34,742 nucleotides of DNA from Desulfobacteraceae bacterium (GTDB taxonomy: Bacteria; Desulfobacterota; Desulfobacteria; Desulfobacterales; ETH-SRB1): NCBI GenBank assembly GCA_030593145.1, contig JAUVHU010000019.1, forward strand, positions 1-34,742. The letters run 5' to 3'. Positions 25,431 to 33,927 of the stretch are shown here, in pieces. Numbering within the stretch: position 1 is the first letter of the stretch; each line of letters opens with the position of its first letter. The position numbers were made by a program, and so were the translations under genes. Under the pieces are notes generated by a model. It was not told the DNA's origin, did no database searches, and was given only the letters and a program-made list of their open reading frames with translations.

Positions 25431-25437
25431 ATTTCTG
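25405..25437 (+). repeat. Solo copy of the MITE 2 right end over the HAD stop codon
   Basis: These 33 bases match 15111-15143, the right end of MITE 2, at 31 positions. Weaker similarity continues back to about 25393. The element end supplies the final codons SVVKMSL and the stop of the HAD gene. No partner left end was seen nearby. Confidence 0.75.
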
Positions 25438-25463
25438 GAAATTTGGAAAAAAGGAAGGATGCA

Positions 25464-28400
25464 ATGGTTTTAACAAAAATGAAAGGTGTTATTTTTGATC
25501 TGGACGGCGTTATAACCGGTACGGCCCGTGTGCATGCGCTGGCCTGGGAAAGCATGTTTAACGACTTTCTTAAAAAAAACGCCGACAAGGAAAATATACC
25601 TTTTGTGCCCTTTGACAGCGATTACGATTACCTTCAGTACGTTGACGGTAAACCAAGACCCGAGGGAGTTAAAAGTTTTCTTAAATCAAGAGGAATTGAA
25701 TTGTCTTTTGGAGAACTTGATGATCCTCCCGGCTCGGATACTATATGCGGAATGGGAAACAGGAAGAACCTGGATTTTCAGAAGGTGCTGCGTCGGGAAG
25801 GGCCTGACGTGTTTGAGACCTCGGTGAAATTTGTCAAACATCTTAAGAAGAAGGGCATAAAAGTAGGTGTAGCTTCTTCCAGCCGGAACTGCCGGCTTAT
25901 CCTGCAGTTAGCGGGAATCGAGGATCTGTTTGAAACAAGGGTGGACGGAGAGGTTTCACGCGAGCTGAATCTAAAAGGAAAACCTGATCCTGATATTTTT
26001 GTAACAGCAGCCCGGAACCTCGGCCTCATGCCGGGCGAGTGCGTGGTTGTTGAAGATGCCATCTCAGGTGTTCAGGCAGGCAGAAATGGTAATTTCGGCC
26101 TGACTCTTGGAATAGCAAGGAGCATTGACGGCGAAATATTGCGCTGTAACGGAGCAGACATGGTTGTCCGTGATCTTGGAGAAATAAGCATCAAGGATAT
26201 TGAAAACTGGTTTAAGCATGGGATTGAAGAGGATAGCTGGAACCTGACTTATCACGACTTTTATCCGGAAAAGGAAAAGCTGAGAGAAACCTTATGCACG
26301 GTCGGGAACGGCTATATGGGAGTAAGGGGATGCTTTGAGGGAGAGAGCGCATCAGAAGTTCATTATCCTGGAACCTATATTGCCGGTGTATATAACAGGC
26401 TTGGCACAAAGATCCACAATAAGACGATTTACAACAACGATTTTGTAAATTGCCCTAATTTACTCTTAATTGAATTCAAAATCGGAATCGGCGACTTTCT
26501 AAGCCCTCTCAAAATGGAACTTTTAAGCTATACGCAAATCTTAAATTTCCGCGACGGGGTTCTGGAAAGATCGTTTATATTCAACGACGGGCTCGGCAGG
26601 ATTACCCGTATTCGCAGCAAGCGGTTCGCAAGTATGGCCGACCCGCACATTTGCGCTATTAAGTATGAAATTACACCTGTTAATTATTCGGAAATAATTA
26701 CTCTGCGATCTTCTATTGACGGTAATGTGATAAATGATGGTGTTGAGCGTTACCGCCGGCTCAATTCAAAACATCTGTCTTTGGTAGCTCACGGAGAGTC
26801 GCGGGATGGGATATTCCTTCATGTTCAAACCAACCGTTCAAAGTGCCAGATTGTTATGAACGCAAGGACAGCCGTTTACCAAAACGGGAAACGACTGATA
26901 ACAGCGAAGGGTATCTCCAAAAAGAAAGCGCGGATATCTGAAGAGATAAAAATTGAGGTTCAGCCAAATAGAACATATGCGGTGGAAAAATATGTCAGTG
27001 TTTATACGTCTCTCGACAGGGGCATCTCAAATCCCAAAAAGGCGGCACAAGATGCTGTTTCGCAGATTAAATCATTTAAAAAGATTTACCTCGCTCACGC
27101 CAAAACCTGGGAATCTCTCTGGGATAGAGCCGACATCAGGATCAGCGGTGACAGGTTTGTGCAAAGAACCACGCGTTTGCATATTTATCACATGCTGGTT
27201 ACGGCATCTCCTCACAACACAGTTATTGATGCGGGAATGCCAGCGCGTGGGCTTCACGGTGAAGCATACAGGGGGCATATTTTCTGGGATGAACTTTATA
27301 TACTGCCTTTTTATAATATCCACTTTCCGGAAATCACCAGGGCGCTTCTCATGTACAGGTATAACCGTCTAAATGATGCAAAAAGATATGCAGCTCAAAA
27401 CGGTTACAAGGGAGCTATGTATCCGTGGCAGACTGCGGACAGCGGAGCCGAGGAGACCCAGGAGGTTCACTTTAATCCAAAAGACAATTCCTGGGGTCCT
27501 GACTTAAGCCGCCTTCAGAGGCATGTATCAATCGCTGTTTTTCATAATGTATGGAAATATGTTTCCGACACAGGCGACAGAAAATTTCTTGAAGATTACG
27601 GCGCTGAGATCATGCTGGAAATTGCCCGTTTCTGGGCGAGTATCGCCACGTACGATAGTGACACGGAGAAGTACCACATCAAAGGTGTTATGGGGCCTGA
27701 CGAGTTCCATGAACAGCTTCCCGGCGTTGATGAACAAGGTCTTAAAGACAACGCATATACGAATGTGATGGTGGTATGGCTGCTTGAAAAGAGTCTTGAG
27801 CTTATTGAGAGTCTTCCAAAGAAAACGCTTGTAAGGCTGAAGGGAAAGGTCGGTTTCAGAACCGGGGAAATCAAGAAATGGCAGGGAATTACTGAGAATA
27901 TGAATATCGTTATGCTGGATGGAAAAATTATCAGCCAGTTTGATGGGTATAAGGCTCTTAAAGAGCTGGATTGGGATTATTATAGAAATAAATACGGCGA
28001 TATCCACCGCATGGATCGTATTCTGAAAGCCGAAGGCAATTCTCCTGATCTATATAAGGTTACAAAGCAGGCAGACACCTTGATGATGTTTTACGTTCTT
28101 GCGCCCGGCGAGGTACAGCGCATTCTGAATCATTTGGGATACCAGGTTGATGATGCAATTCAATTGCTGAAGGATAATTATAGATATTACGAAAAAAGAA
28201 CCAGCCATGGCTCGACCCTAAGCAAGATTGTTCACGCGGTAATTTCAAGCTATATGGATGAAGACAATAAAGTATGGGACTGGTTTATTGAGGCCATGAA
28301 AAGCGATATTTTCGATACCCAGGGAGGAACTACTATCGAAGGAATTCACAGCGGGGTCATGGCCGGCAGCCTTGATATTATTATGAGGTATTTCGCAGGA

Positions 28401-28625
28401 ATAAATCTTTCCGGCATTATGCCCGAAGTAAATCCTCACATGCCTGGGCACTTGAATAGTCTTGTTTTCAGAATATGCCATAGAAACATCCGGTACGATC
28501 TTGAAATTACGCAAAAAAGTGTAAAAGTAAAAGTCGGTGGAAAAGTGAAGAAACCGGTTTCAATCAAAGTATACGGAAAGGAAATAAGACTCACTCCCGG
28601 CAAGAAGAGAACAGTTAAGAAGTAA
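25464..28625 (+). CDS. Beta-phosphoglucomutase / GH65 glycoside phosphorylase fusion
   Basis: This 1053-residue chain joins two enzymes. Residues 1-250 are a HAD beta-phosphoglucomutase: VIFDLDGVITGT with D12 and D14, GVASSSRN, KGKPDPDIF and VVEDAISGVQAG. From about 265 to the end is a GH65 domain, the family of trehalose, kojibiose and maltose phosphorylases. It has HGEAYRGHIFWDELYILPF, the catalytic-acid motif VMGPDEFHE with E747, KQADTLMMFY, and the phosphate-binding SHGSTLS. A phosphorylase releasing beta-glucose 1-phosphate followed by the mutase would yield glucose 6-phosphate. The exact disaccharide cannot be read from sequence. The ATG at 25464 has GGAAGG upstream; a TTG 21 bases earlier is less likely. 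It follows the HAD gene by 33 bp, so one operon is likely. Confidence 0.9.
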   Translation: MVLTKMKGVIFDLDGVITGTARVHALAWESMFNDFLKKNADKENIPFVPFDSDYDYLQYVDGKPRPEGVKSFLKSRGIELSFGELDDPPGSDTICGMGNRKNLDFQKVLRREGPDVFETSVKFVKHLKKKGIKVGVASSSRNCRLILQLAGIEDLFETRVDGEVSRELNLKGKPDPDIFVTAARNLGLMPGECVVVEDAISGVQAGRNGNFGLTLGIARSIDGEILRCNGADMVVRDLGEISIKDIENWFKHGIEEDSWNLTYHDFYPEKEKLRETLCTVGNGYMGVRGCFEGESASEVHYPGTYIAGVYNRLGTKIHNKTIYNNDFVNCPNLLLIEFKIGIGDFLSPLKMELLSYTQILNFRDGVLERSFIFNDGLGRITRIRSKRFASMADPHICAIKYEITPVNYSEIITLRSSIDGNVINDGVERYRRLNSKHLSLVAHGESRDGIFLHVQTNRSKCQIVMNARTAVYQNGKRLITAKGISKKKARISEEIKIEVQPNRTYAVEKYVSVYTSLDRGISNPKKAAQDAVSQIKSFKKIYLAHAKTWESLWDRADIRISGDRFVQRTTRLHIYHMLVTASPHNTVIDAGMPARGLHGEAYRGHIFWDELYILPFYNIHFPEITRALLMYRYNRLNDAKRYAAQNGYKGAMYPWQTADSGAEETQEVHFNPKDNSWGPDLSRLQRHVSIAVFHNVWKYVSDTGDRKFLEDYGAEIMLEIARFWASIATYDSDTEKYHIKGVMGPDEFHEQLPGVDEQGLKDNAYTNVMVVWLLEKSLELIESLPKKTLVRLKGKVGFRTGEIKKWQGITENMNIVMLDGKIISQFDGYKALKELDWDYYRNKYGDIHRMDRILKAEGNSPDLYKVTKQADTLMMFYVLAPGEVQRILNHLGYQVDDAIQLLKDNYRYYEKRTSHGSTLSKIVHAVISSYMDEDNKVWDWFIEAMKSDIFDTQGGTTIEGIHSGVMAGSLDIIMRYFAGINLSGIMPEVNPHMPGHLNSLVFRICHRNIRYDLEITQKSVKVKVGGKVKKPVSIKVYGKEIRLTPGKKRTVKK

Positions 28626-28676
28626 GTAACCGTTCACGGTTCAGAGGCTGAAAGGTTGAAAGGCTGGTACGAAATA

Positions 28677-28717
28677 AAACAGGGGGAAAGACATGAAACA
28701 TGTCTTTCCCCCTGTTT
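28677..28717 (-). terminator. Perfect 19-bp hairpin between converging genes
   Basis: A 19-bp perfect stem (28677-28695 with 28699-28717) has a three-base AAA loop and a G5/C5 core. On the minus strand it is followed by TATTTCG after three T in the stem, a modest U tract, fitting a terminator for ppsA. On the plus strand no U tract follows directly. The gap 28626-28816 also carries an ACCGTTCACGGTT repeat (28629-28641) and an AATATCGAACAAGGAATTTCG dispersed-type word near 28759-28779. Confidence 0.7.
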
Positions 28718-28816
28718 GGCTAAAAGTAGTTTATACTTTTTATTTTTTTGAACCGCAGAATATCGAACAAGGAATTTCGAATGTCGAAGTGCCCCAATTC
28801 TTATATTCTTGCCGTT

Positions 28817-31273
28817 TTAATCGGCTTTGATTCCTAATTCTTTTTCCTTTTTGGCTATAGCAAGTCTTGTTTTAATAACAGTATCAGGGATTAGGCTTAT
28901 GGAATCTATGCCGCATTCAACGAGGAATGTGGCAAATTCCGGAAAATCACTTGGAGCCTGGCCGCATATCCCGATCTTTTTGCCTCGGCGTTTGGCTACG
29001 TCAATCACCATGCGCACCATGGTTTTCACAGCTTCGTTCCGTTCGTCAAATATATGAGCAACAAGATCTGAATCACGATCCAGTCCCAGGGTAAGCTGGG
29101 TTAAGTCGTTGGAGCCGATGGAGAACCCGTCGAAGACATCGCAGAAAGCATCGGCTGAGATTACGTTGCTGGGTATCTCGCACATTACATATACTTCAAG
29201 ACCATTTTCACCTTGAACAAGGCCGAATTCTTTCAGGACTTCAATTACCCTGCGGCCCTCTTCAGGAGTCCTGCAGAAGGGTACCATCAATTTAATGTTG
29301 TTCAGGCCCATATCGTTGCGTGCCTTGAGCAAAGCCATGCATTCGAGTTCAAAGGCTGGTTTGTATTTTTCGTCATAATAACGGGATGCCCCCCGCCAGC
29401 CTATCATGGGGTTGCTTTCCACAGGTTCATAAAGTGTCCCGCCGATTAAATTTGCATATTCGTTGCTTTTAAAATCCGACAGCCTGACAATTACGTCCTT
29501 GGGGTAGAAGCCTGCGCCGATACGACCTACACCCTCAGCAAGTTTATCTATAAAAAACTGTTTCTTGTCATCCGGGTAAGCCGTGGTTTGCGCTTCGATC
29601 TTTTTCACAATTTCAGCTATTTTAGCGTCGCCGGCAGCGGCTTTGGTTTTGAGATCATCAAAGTAATACAGAGCCAGAGGATGAATTCCGATATGTGAAT
29701 TGATAATGAACTCTTCTCTCGCAAGCCCCACACCTTCATTGGGGATCTGGCATTCGGTGAAAGCCTTTTCCGGGATTCCGACGTTCATCATGATCATTGT
29801 CTTGGTTGCGGGCACAGTATCAAGATCGAGTTTGTCTATTTCGAATTTTAATAGCCCTTCATATATATTGGCTGTTTCACCTTCTGCGCAGGAAACAGTA
29901 ATGTTTGCGCCGGTTTTAATAACTTCCGATCCGTTTACAGTGCCTATTACACACGGGATTCCCAGCTCACGGGAGATAATTGCCGCATGGCAGGTTCGGC
30001 CACCCCGGTTGGTTACGATGGCACCGGCAATCTTCATTATCGGCTCCCAGTCAGGATCTGTCATATCGGTAACCAGGATTTCCCCTTTTTTGAATTCATG
30101 GATGTGGGCGGTATCTTCAATGACATGGGCTTTGCCCTGGCCGATTTTGGTTCCCACAGCCTGACCGCTTACAATAACATTACCGGTTTCTTTGAGCACA
30201 TAAGTTTCCATGACCCTTTTTGTGCTTTGTGAATGAACGGTCTCCGGCCTGGCCTGGAGAATATAGAGTTCGCCTGAACCGACGTTGACACCATCACCGT
30301 CTTTAGCCCATTCAATGTCCATGGCTTTTTCATAATGATCTTCGATAATGCAGGACCATTTGGCAAGCTGGATGATTTCATCATCATTTATTACATAGCT
30401 TCCCCGTTCTTCGGGTGTGGTATCAATAATTTTGACCGGTTCCTCGCCGCCACCCGATGTATTATAGATCATCTTGATTTCTTTACTTCCCACCCTTTTG
30501 CTGACTATAGGACATTTGGCATTATTTAAAGTGGGTTTAAAAACATAATATTCATCAGGATTAACAGAGCCCTGTACTACGGTTTCCCCGAGTCCCAATG
30601 AAGCGGTAAGAAAGACTGCATCCTTAAAGCCGCTTTCTGTATCAATGGAGAATATAACTCCGGCAGAGGCGGAATCACTGCGAATCATCTTTTGAACCGC
30701 AATAGAGAGATATACGTCAAACTGGCCAAACCCCTTGTCGTGCCTGTATGAAATAGCACGGTTTGTGAAGAGACTGGCAAAACATTTCTTGCAGTTATCA
30801 ATCAGAGCGTCAGGGCCTCTGACATTCAGGAAGGTTTCCTGCTGGCCCGCAAAGGAAGCGTCAGGCAAATCCTCTGCTGTAGCGGAGGATCGGACAGCCA
30901 CATCTACATCGGGGCCGTATTCATCCTCCATTGTTTTGTATGCTTCAACAATAGCCTGTTTAAGATCGTCAGGGAACTCGGCATTGCGGACGATATTTCT
31001 GGCCTTTTCGCCCCGTTCACTTAGATTTTTCATGTCATGGGTATCAAGTCCGGCCAGCGCATCCTTTATAGCATCTTCTATGCCTGCTGATTTAAGAAGG
31101 TACTGATATGCATATGCGGTGATTGCAAAGCCGTGCGGTACAGCTACGCCTTTGGAGGTAAGTTTTTGATACATCTCACCAAGTGAAGCGTTTTTTCCGC
31201 CAACCATGGGGATATCCTCGATGGAAATATCATCAAACCAGAGAATTAAAGCATCGTCATGTTTTTCAGCCAT
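28817..31273 (-). CDS. ppsA: Phosphoenolpyruvate synthase (pyruvate, water dikinase)
   Basis: PpsA makes phosphoenolpyruvate from pyruvate and ATP, feeding gluconeogenesis. The 818 residues (E. coli about 792) contain the ATP-grasp part (VGGKNASLGEMY; VAVRSSATAEDLPDASFAG; ILQARPETVHS), the phosphohistidine domain with H429 in TNRGGRTCHAAIISRELG, and the PEP-binding barrel with GSNDLTQLTLGLDRDS and the catalytic cysteine in GICGQAPSDFPEF. A strong ribosome binding site (AAGGAG, nine bases before ATG) and a consensus promoter support the start. In autotrophic or acetate-using sulfate reducers this step is central; that context is inference. It converges with the GH65 gene. Confidence 0.96.
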   Translation of the reverse strand: MAEKHDDALILWFDDISIEDIPMVGGKNASLGEMYQKLTSKGVAVPHGFAITAYAYQYLLKSAGIEDAIKDALAGLDTHDMKNLSERGEKARNIVRNAEFPDDLKQAIVEAYKTMEDEYGPDVDVAVRSSATAEDLPDASFAGQQETFLNVRGPDALIDNCKKCFASLFTNRAISYRHDKGFGQFDVYLSIAVQKMIRSDSASAGVIFSIDTESGFKDAVFLTASLGLGETVVQGSVNPDEYYVFKPTLNNAKCPIVSKRVGSKEIKMIYNTSGGGEEPVKIIDTTPEERGSYVINDDEIIQLAKWSCIIEDHYEKAMDIEWAKDGDGVNVGSGELYILQARPETVHSQSTKRVMETYVLKETGNVIVSGQAVGTKIGQGKAHVIEDTAHIHEFKKGEILVTDMTDPDWEPIMKIAGAIVTNRGGRTCHAAIISRELGIPCVIGTVNGSEVIKTGANITVSCAEGETANIYEGLLKFEIDKLDLDTVPATKTMIMMNVGIPEKAFTECQIPNEGVGLAREEFIINSHIGIHPLALYYFDDLKTKAAAGDAKIAEIVKKIEAQTTAYPDDKKQFFIDKLAEGVGRIGAGFYPKDVIVRLSDFKSNEYANLIGGTLYEPVESNPMIGWRGASRYYDEKYKPAFELECMALLKARNDMGLNNIKLMVPFCRTPEEGRRVIEVLKEFGLVQGENGLEVYVMCEIPSNVISADAFCDVFDGFSIGSNDLTQLTLGLDRDSDLVAHIFDERNEAVKTMVRMVIDVAKRRGKKIGICGQAPSDFPEFATFLVECGIDSISLIPDTVIKTRLAIAKKEKELGIKAD

Positions 31274-31367
31274 CCTTTATCTCCTTCGCACTTTCTTGTA
31301 ATTAGTTAAAGCCACACAAAAAAATAAAACATGAAGCCGACGGCAAAAAGTCAATTGCCAACAAAAT

Positions 31368-31397
31368 ATTATATCTAATATTAATCTAATATGTCAA
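31368..31397 (-). promoter_or_regulatory. Consensus promoter of ppsA
   Basis: On the minus strand a perfect -35 TTGACA (31392-31397), an 18-bp AT-rich spacer and a perfect -10 TATAAT (31368-31373) are present. Transcription would begin near 31360 and leave an untranslated leader of about 87 bases. A small GGCAA/TTGCC hairpin could form in that leader. Confidence 0.8.
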
Positions 31398-31431
31398 CTT
31401 AAACATAAGCGCTTTGTTTCATAATTTAGGT

Positions 31432-31727
31432 ACTCAAGTTTCGCACCCATTTTATTTGTCAAAAACTTTAAGCAGCAAGATCTGAAATAAATTTTTAAAG
31501 CGAAATATTATTTTTGTGACTTCGAGAACGGCACCAAAAACAAGCTATAAGACAAGACTCAGAACCCTATATAAACTCAGCACGTTATGTTTCTATTGTG
31601 CCTGTTTTTGGCGTACGATATAACGTGCCGATTAAAAAAAAACCGTTTAAACATTTCGCTTTAAAAATTGAATTCAGCTCTTTTACTGCCTTGAAGTTGC
31701 TAAAAGTTAAGGGTGCGAAACTTGAGT
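31432..31727. mobile_element. MITE-like element 3 (296 bp) with 5-bp target duplication
   Basis: The ends are a perfect 17-bp inverted repeat: ACTCAAGTTTCGCACCC (31432-31448) and its complement (31711-31727). Inner blocks also pair, such as ATTTTTAAAGCGAAAT near 31492-31507 with ATTTCGCTTTAAAAAT near 31655-31670, and GCACGTTAT with ATAACGTGC near the centre. The flanks are TAGGT on both sides (31427-31431 and 31728-31732), a 5-bp target duplication. No real gene lies inside. It sits 35 bp upstream of the ppsA -35 box. From 31733 to 31816 there is only an imperfect CGTTCACG/CGTGAACG repeat. Confidence 0.88.
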
Positions 31728-31816
31728 TAGGTAAAGTTGATGGTTTGGTAAAAAAACCTAAGCGTTCACGAAACGTTGAAATTTCCAATTTCAAGTTTCA
31801 AGCCGTGAACGGCTAC

Positions 31817-32923
31817 CTAAATTGTGACCAACTCATAAGCGCGGCTTCCAAGCCCTATCTTTTCAGCATAATCGAGCTGGATCTCCCAGTTTATATTTGG
31901 ATATATTTCCCTGAACTTATCCTGTCCCGGTTTTATGTTTGTTTTAAGGCATGATCCTTCAAGAGCCTGCTCTTTGTTTACAAGGTCAACAGAGGCCTGA
32001 TCAATGGCAACAGGGTCCTTTGACGCAACTATTCCGATATTCCTGACTATTGGAGCATCATTATGGGCTATGCAATCACATGCCGGGGACACATCTGTAA
32101 TGAAATTCAAAAACAATGCTTTGCCTTTCTTGTTTTTCAGAACACCCATTGTATATTCGACAATGTTTTCCATAAAAACAGGTATGTCCTGATTCCATTG
32201 GATCTGTATCGCGTTGTTCGGGCAGATAACGATGCATTCTCCGCAACCTATACACTTTTTAGGGTCAATAACAGCTTTTTCTTTAACAAGTGAAATTGCT
32301 TGTTGGGAGCAGTGAGCTGTGCAGTCGCCGCAGCCAACACATTTTTTTTTCTTCACTTTTGGCGCCAGGGTTGAATGCTGGGCGAGCTTTCCCATTCGTG
32401 AGGCGCATCCCATGCCGAGGTTTTTTATGGTTCCGCCGAAACCGGAAAGCTCATGACCTTTGAAATGGGCTGTCGATAACAGAGAATCTGCATGGATGAT
32501 TTCAGATCCGATATAAACCTTATTAAAATTTTTCTGATTTATGGTAATACAGGTTTCGCTTTTTCCTCTTAAACCATCTGCGATAACAATAGGAGCATCG
32601 ACCACAGAATAGGCAAAGCCGTTGGAAATAGCTGTTATATGATGACTGGGAGCATCGCTTCGCGTGCCGGCGTAAAGTGTGTTGCAATCTGTCAGGAACG
32701 GTATTGCGCCGATCTCTTTTAAGGTTTCCACTATTTTCCGAATATATACAGGGCGGATAAAGGCTGTATTGCCCGACTCTCCAAAATGGAGCTTGACTGC
32801 GACAAGATCTCTTTTTTTGATACTGTTTGAAATACCGGCTGTTTTAAGGAGTCTTGCGATCTTTTGGAGCAGATTTTCCTTATAATCGGCCCTTATATCT
32901 ATAAAATAGACTTTGCTTTTCAT
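31817..32923 (-). CDS. DUF362 protein with two 4Fe-4S ferredoxin motifs
   Basis: The chosen start ATG at 32923 (MKSKVYFIDIRADYKE) gives 368 residues. It has GGAT upstream, while the ATG four codons earlier has none. Residues 1-190 and the C-terminus form the DUF362 domain (VAVKLHFGESGNTAFI; STAHFKGHELSGFGGTIKNL). Between them are two clusters: CVGCGDCTAHC (195-205) and CIGCGECIVICP (224-235). Such proteins are common in anaerobes and presumed to carry electrons; the partner is unknown. No signal peptide is seen, so it is cytoplasmic. It stands alone between MITE 3 and a repeat-rich gap. Confidence 0.88.
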   Translation of the reverse strand: MKSKVYFIDIRADYKENLLQKIARLLKTAGISNSIKKRDLVAVKLHFGESGNTAFIRPVYIRKIVETLKEIGAIPFLTDCNTLYAGTRSDAPSHHITAISNGFAYSVVDAPIVIADGLRGKSETCITINQKNFNKVYIGSEIIHADSLLSTAHFKGHELSGFGGTIKNLGMGCASRMGKLAQHSTLAPKVKKKKCVGCGDCTAHCSQQAISLVKEKAVIDPKKCIGCGECIVICPNNAIQIQWNQDIPVFMENIVEYTMGVLKNKKGKALFLNFITDVSPACDCIAHNDAPIVRNIGIVASKDPVAIDQASVDLVNKEQALEGSCLKTNIKPGQDKFREIYPNINWEIQLDYAEKIGLGSRAYELVTI

Positions 32924-33029
32924 AATATCATCCATATAATGTTTTTAAAAAAAGTGTTAAGTGTCAAGCAAAATTACTCAGTGGTTCATCTCAAGTCAAG
33001 CTCTTTAAGCAGAGAGTTTGCATATTTCT

Positions 33030-33072
33030 AACCGTTCACGGTTAGCAGTTTACAGTTAACGGTTCACGGTTG
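33030..33072. repeat. ACCGTTCACGGTT dispersed repeats in the 32924-33206 gap
   Basis: AACCGTTCACGGTT occurs at 33030-33043 and a partial copy, AACGGTTCACGGTT, at 33058-33071, separated by GTTTACAGTTAAC-type words. An inverted relative, AACCGTGAACGGTT, lies at 33172-33185 just before the next gene. A further copy is at 28629-28641. No gene or promoter was recognised in the rest of this gap. Confidence 0.6.
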
Positions 33073-33206
33073 AAAAAACATAGGTCGAAATGACAACTTT
33101 GGTGTGTTTTCGGACAGTCTTCCAGTAGAGATTAAAAAAACTGTGAATCCGCCAAAGCACTCTAGCGGAACAACCGTGAACGGTTACGAATATTATAGGG
33201 CTGCAA

Positions 33207-33896
33207 ATGGACTTAAATAAAAAACTGGATGTTCTGGACAGGATTTACAGGATTTATGATGATTTTGCCGGCAACCTGGATGTGGCGTGCAAAAAATATT
33301 GCGATACTTGTTGCACCAGGAATGTTACATTAACAACCCTTGAGGGATACAGGGTTGTTGATTATTTAATATTGAATGGAAAAGCGGATTTGTTTGATGC
33401 TGTTCGGGAAGATTTGCATAAAGGGCGATTTCAGCCCGGCATAACCACAAACAGGCTTGCTGAATTATCTATTGCTGGAAAGGATATCCCGGATGAAAAG
33501 AACAATTATTTTCATGGAGAGTGCCCGATTTTAACTGACAGACAATGTCCGGTTTATAAGGTAAGGCCGTTTGGATGCAGATGTTTTGTTTCAAAACATG
33601 GTTGCGGGGAAAAAGGTTATGCAGAGGTTGATGAGTTTATTCTTAGTGTAAACAATATGTTTTTACAGTATATTGAACATATTGATTCGCAGGGTTGTTC
33701 TGGAAATCTGATTGATGTGTTGCTTTATTTTGAATCAAGTGAAGCCCGCCGAAACTACAAAGAAGGTTTATTGAATTGCGCGGAAAACAAACTGATATCA
33801 AACCGATCCATACCGGCCTTGATGATACCACCTGAACACCGGCTTAAAATTCAACCGATCCTACAGGCGATTTTATCGGCCGGGAGTGAAGAATAA
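33207..33896 (+). CDS. YkgJ-like cysteine-cluster (putative zinc/iron-chelating) protein
   Basis: The 229 residues have a CxxxCxxCC cluster (C28, C32, C35, C36 in ACKKYCDTCCTRN) and a second cysteine group (C106, C114, C124, C126, C133, including CPVYKVRPFGCRCF). This matches the CxxCxxCC family thought to bind zinc or iron-sulfur, although the first spacing is three instead of two residues. Function is unknown. There is no signal peptide. AGGG six bases before ATG is a weak ribosome binding site. The mscS gene follows after 31 bp in the same direction, so they may share a transcript. Confidence 0.8.
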   Translation: MDLNKKLDVLDRIYRIYDDFAGNLDVACKKYCDTCCTRNVTLTTLEGYRVVDYLILNGKADLFDAVREDLHKGRFQPGITTNRLAELSIAGKDIPDEKNNYFHGECPILTDRQCPVYKVRPFGCRCFVSKHGCGEKGYAEVDEFILSVNNMFLQYIEHIDSQGCSGNLIDVLLYFESSEARRNYKEGLLNCAENKLISNRSIPALMIPPEHRLKIQPILQAILSAGSEE

Positions 33897-33927
33897 AAAA
33901 ATAGGGCATAAAATTTTGGAGAGTATC

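Noticed and set aside
31585-31954. Open frames over MITE 3 and its right flank
   Set aside because: They run through inverted-repeat sequence and into the antisense of the DUF362 gene, with no family features.
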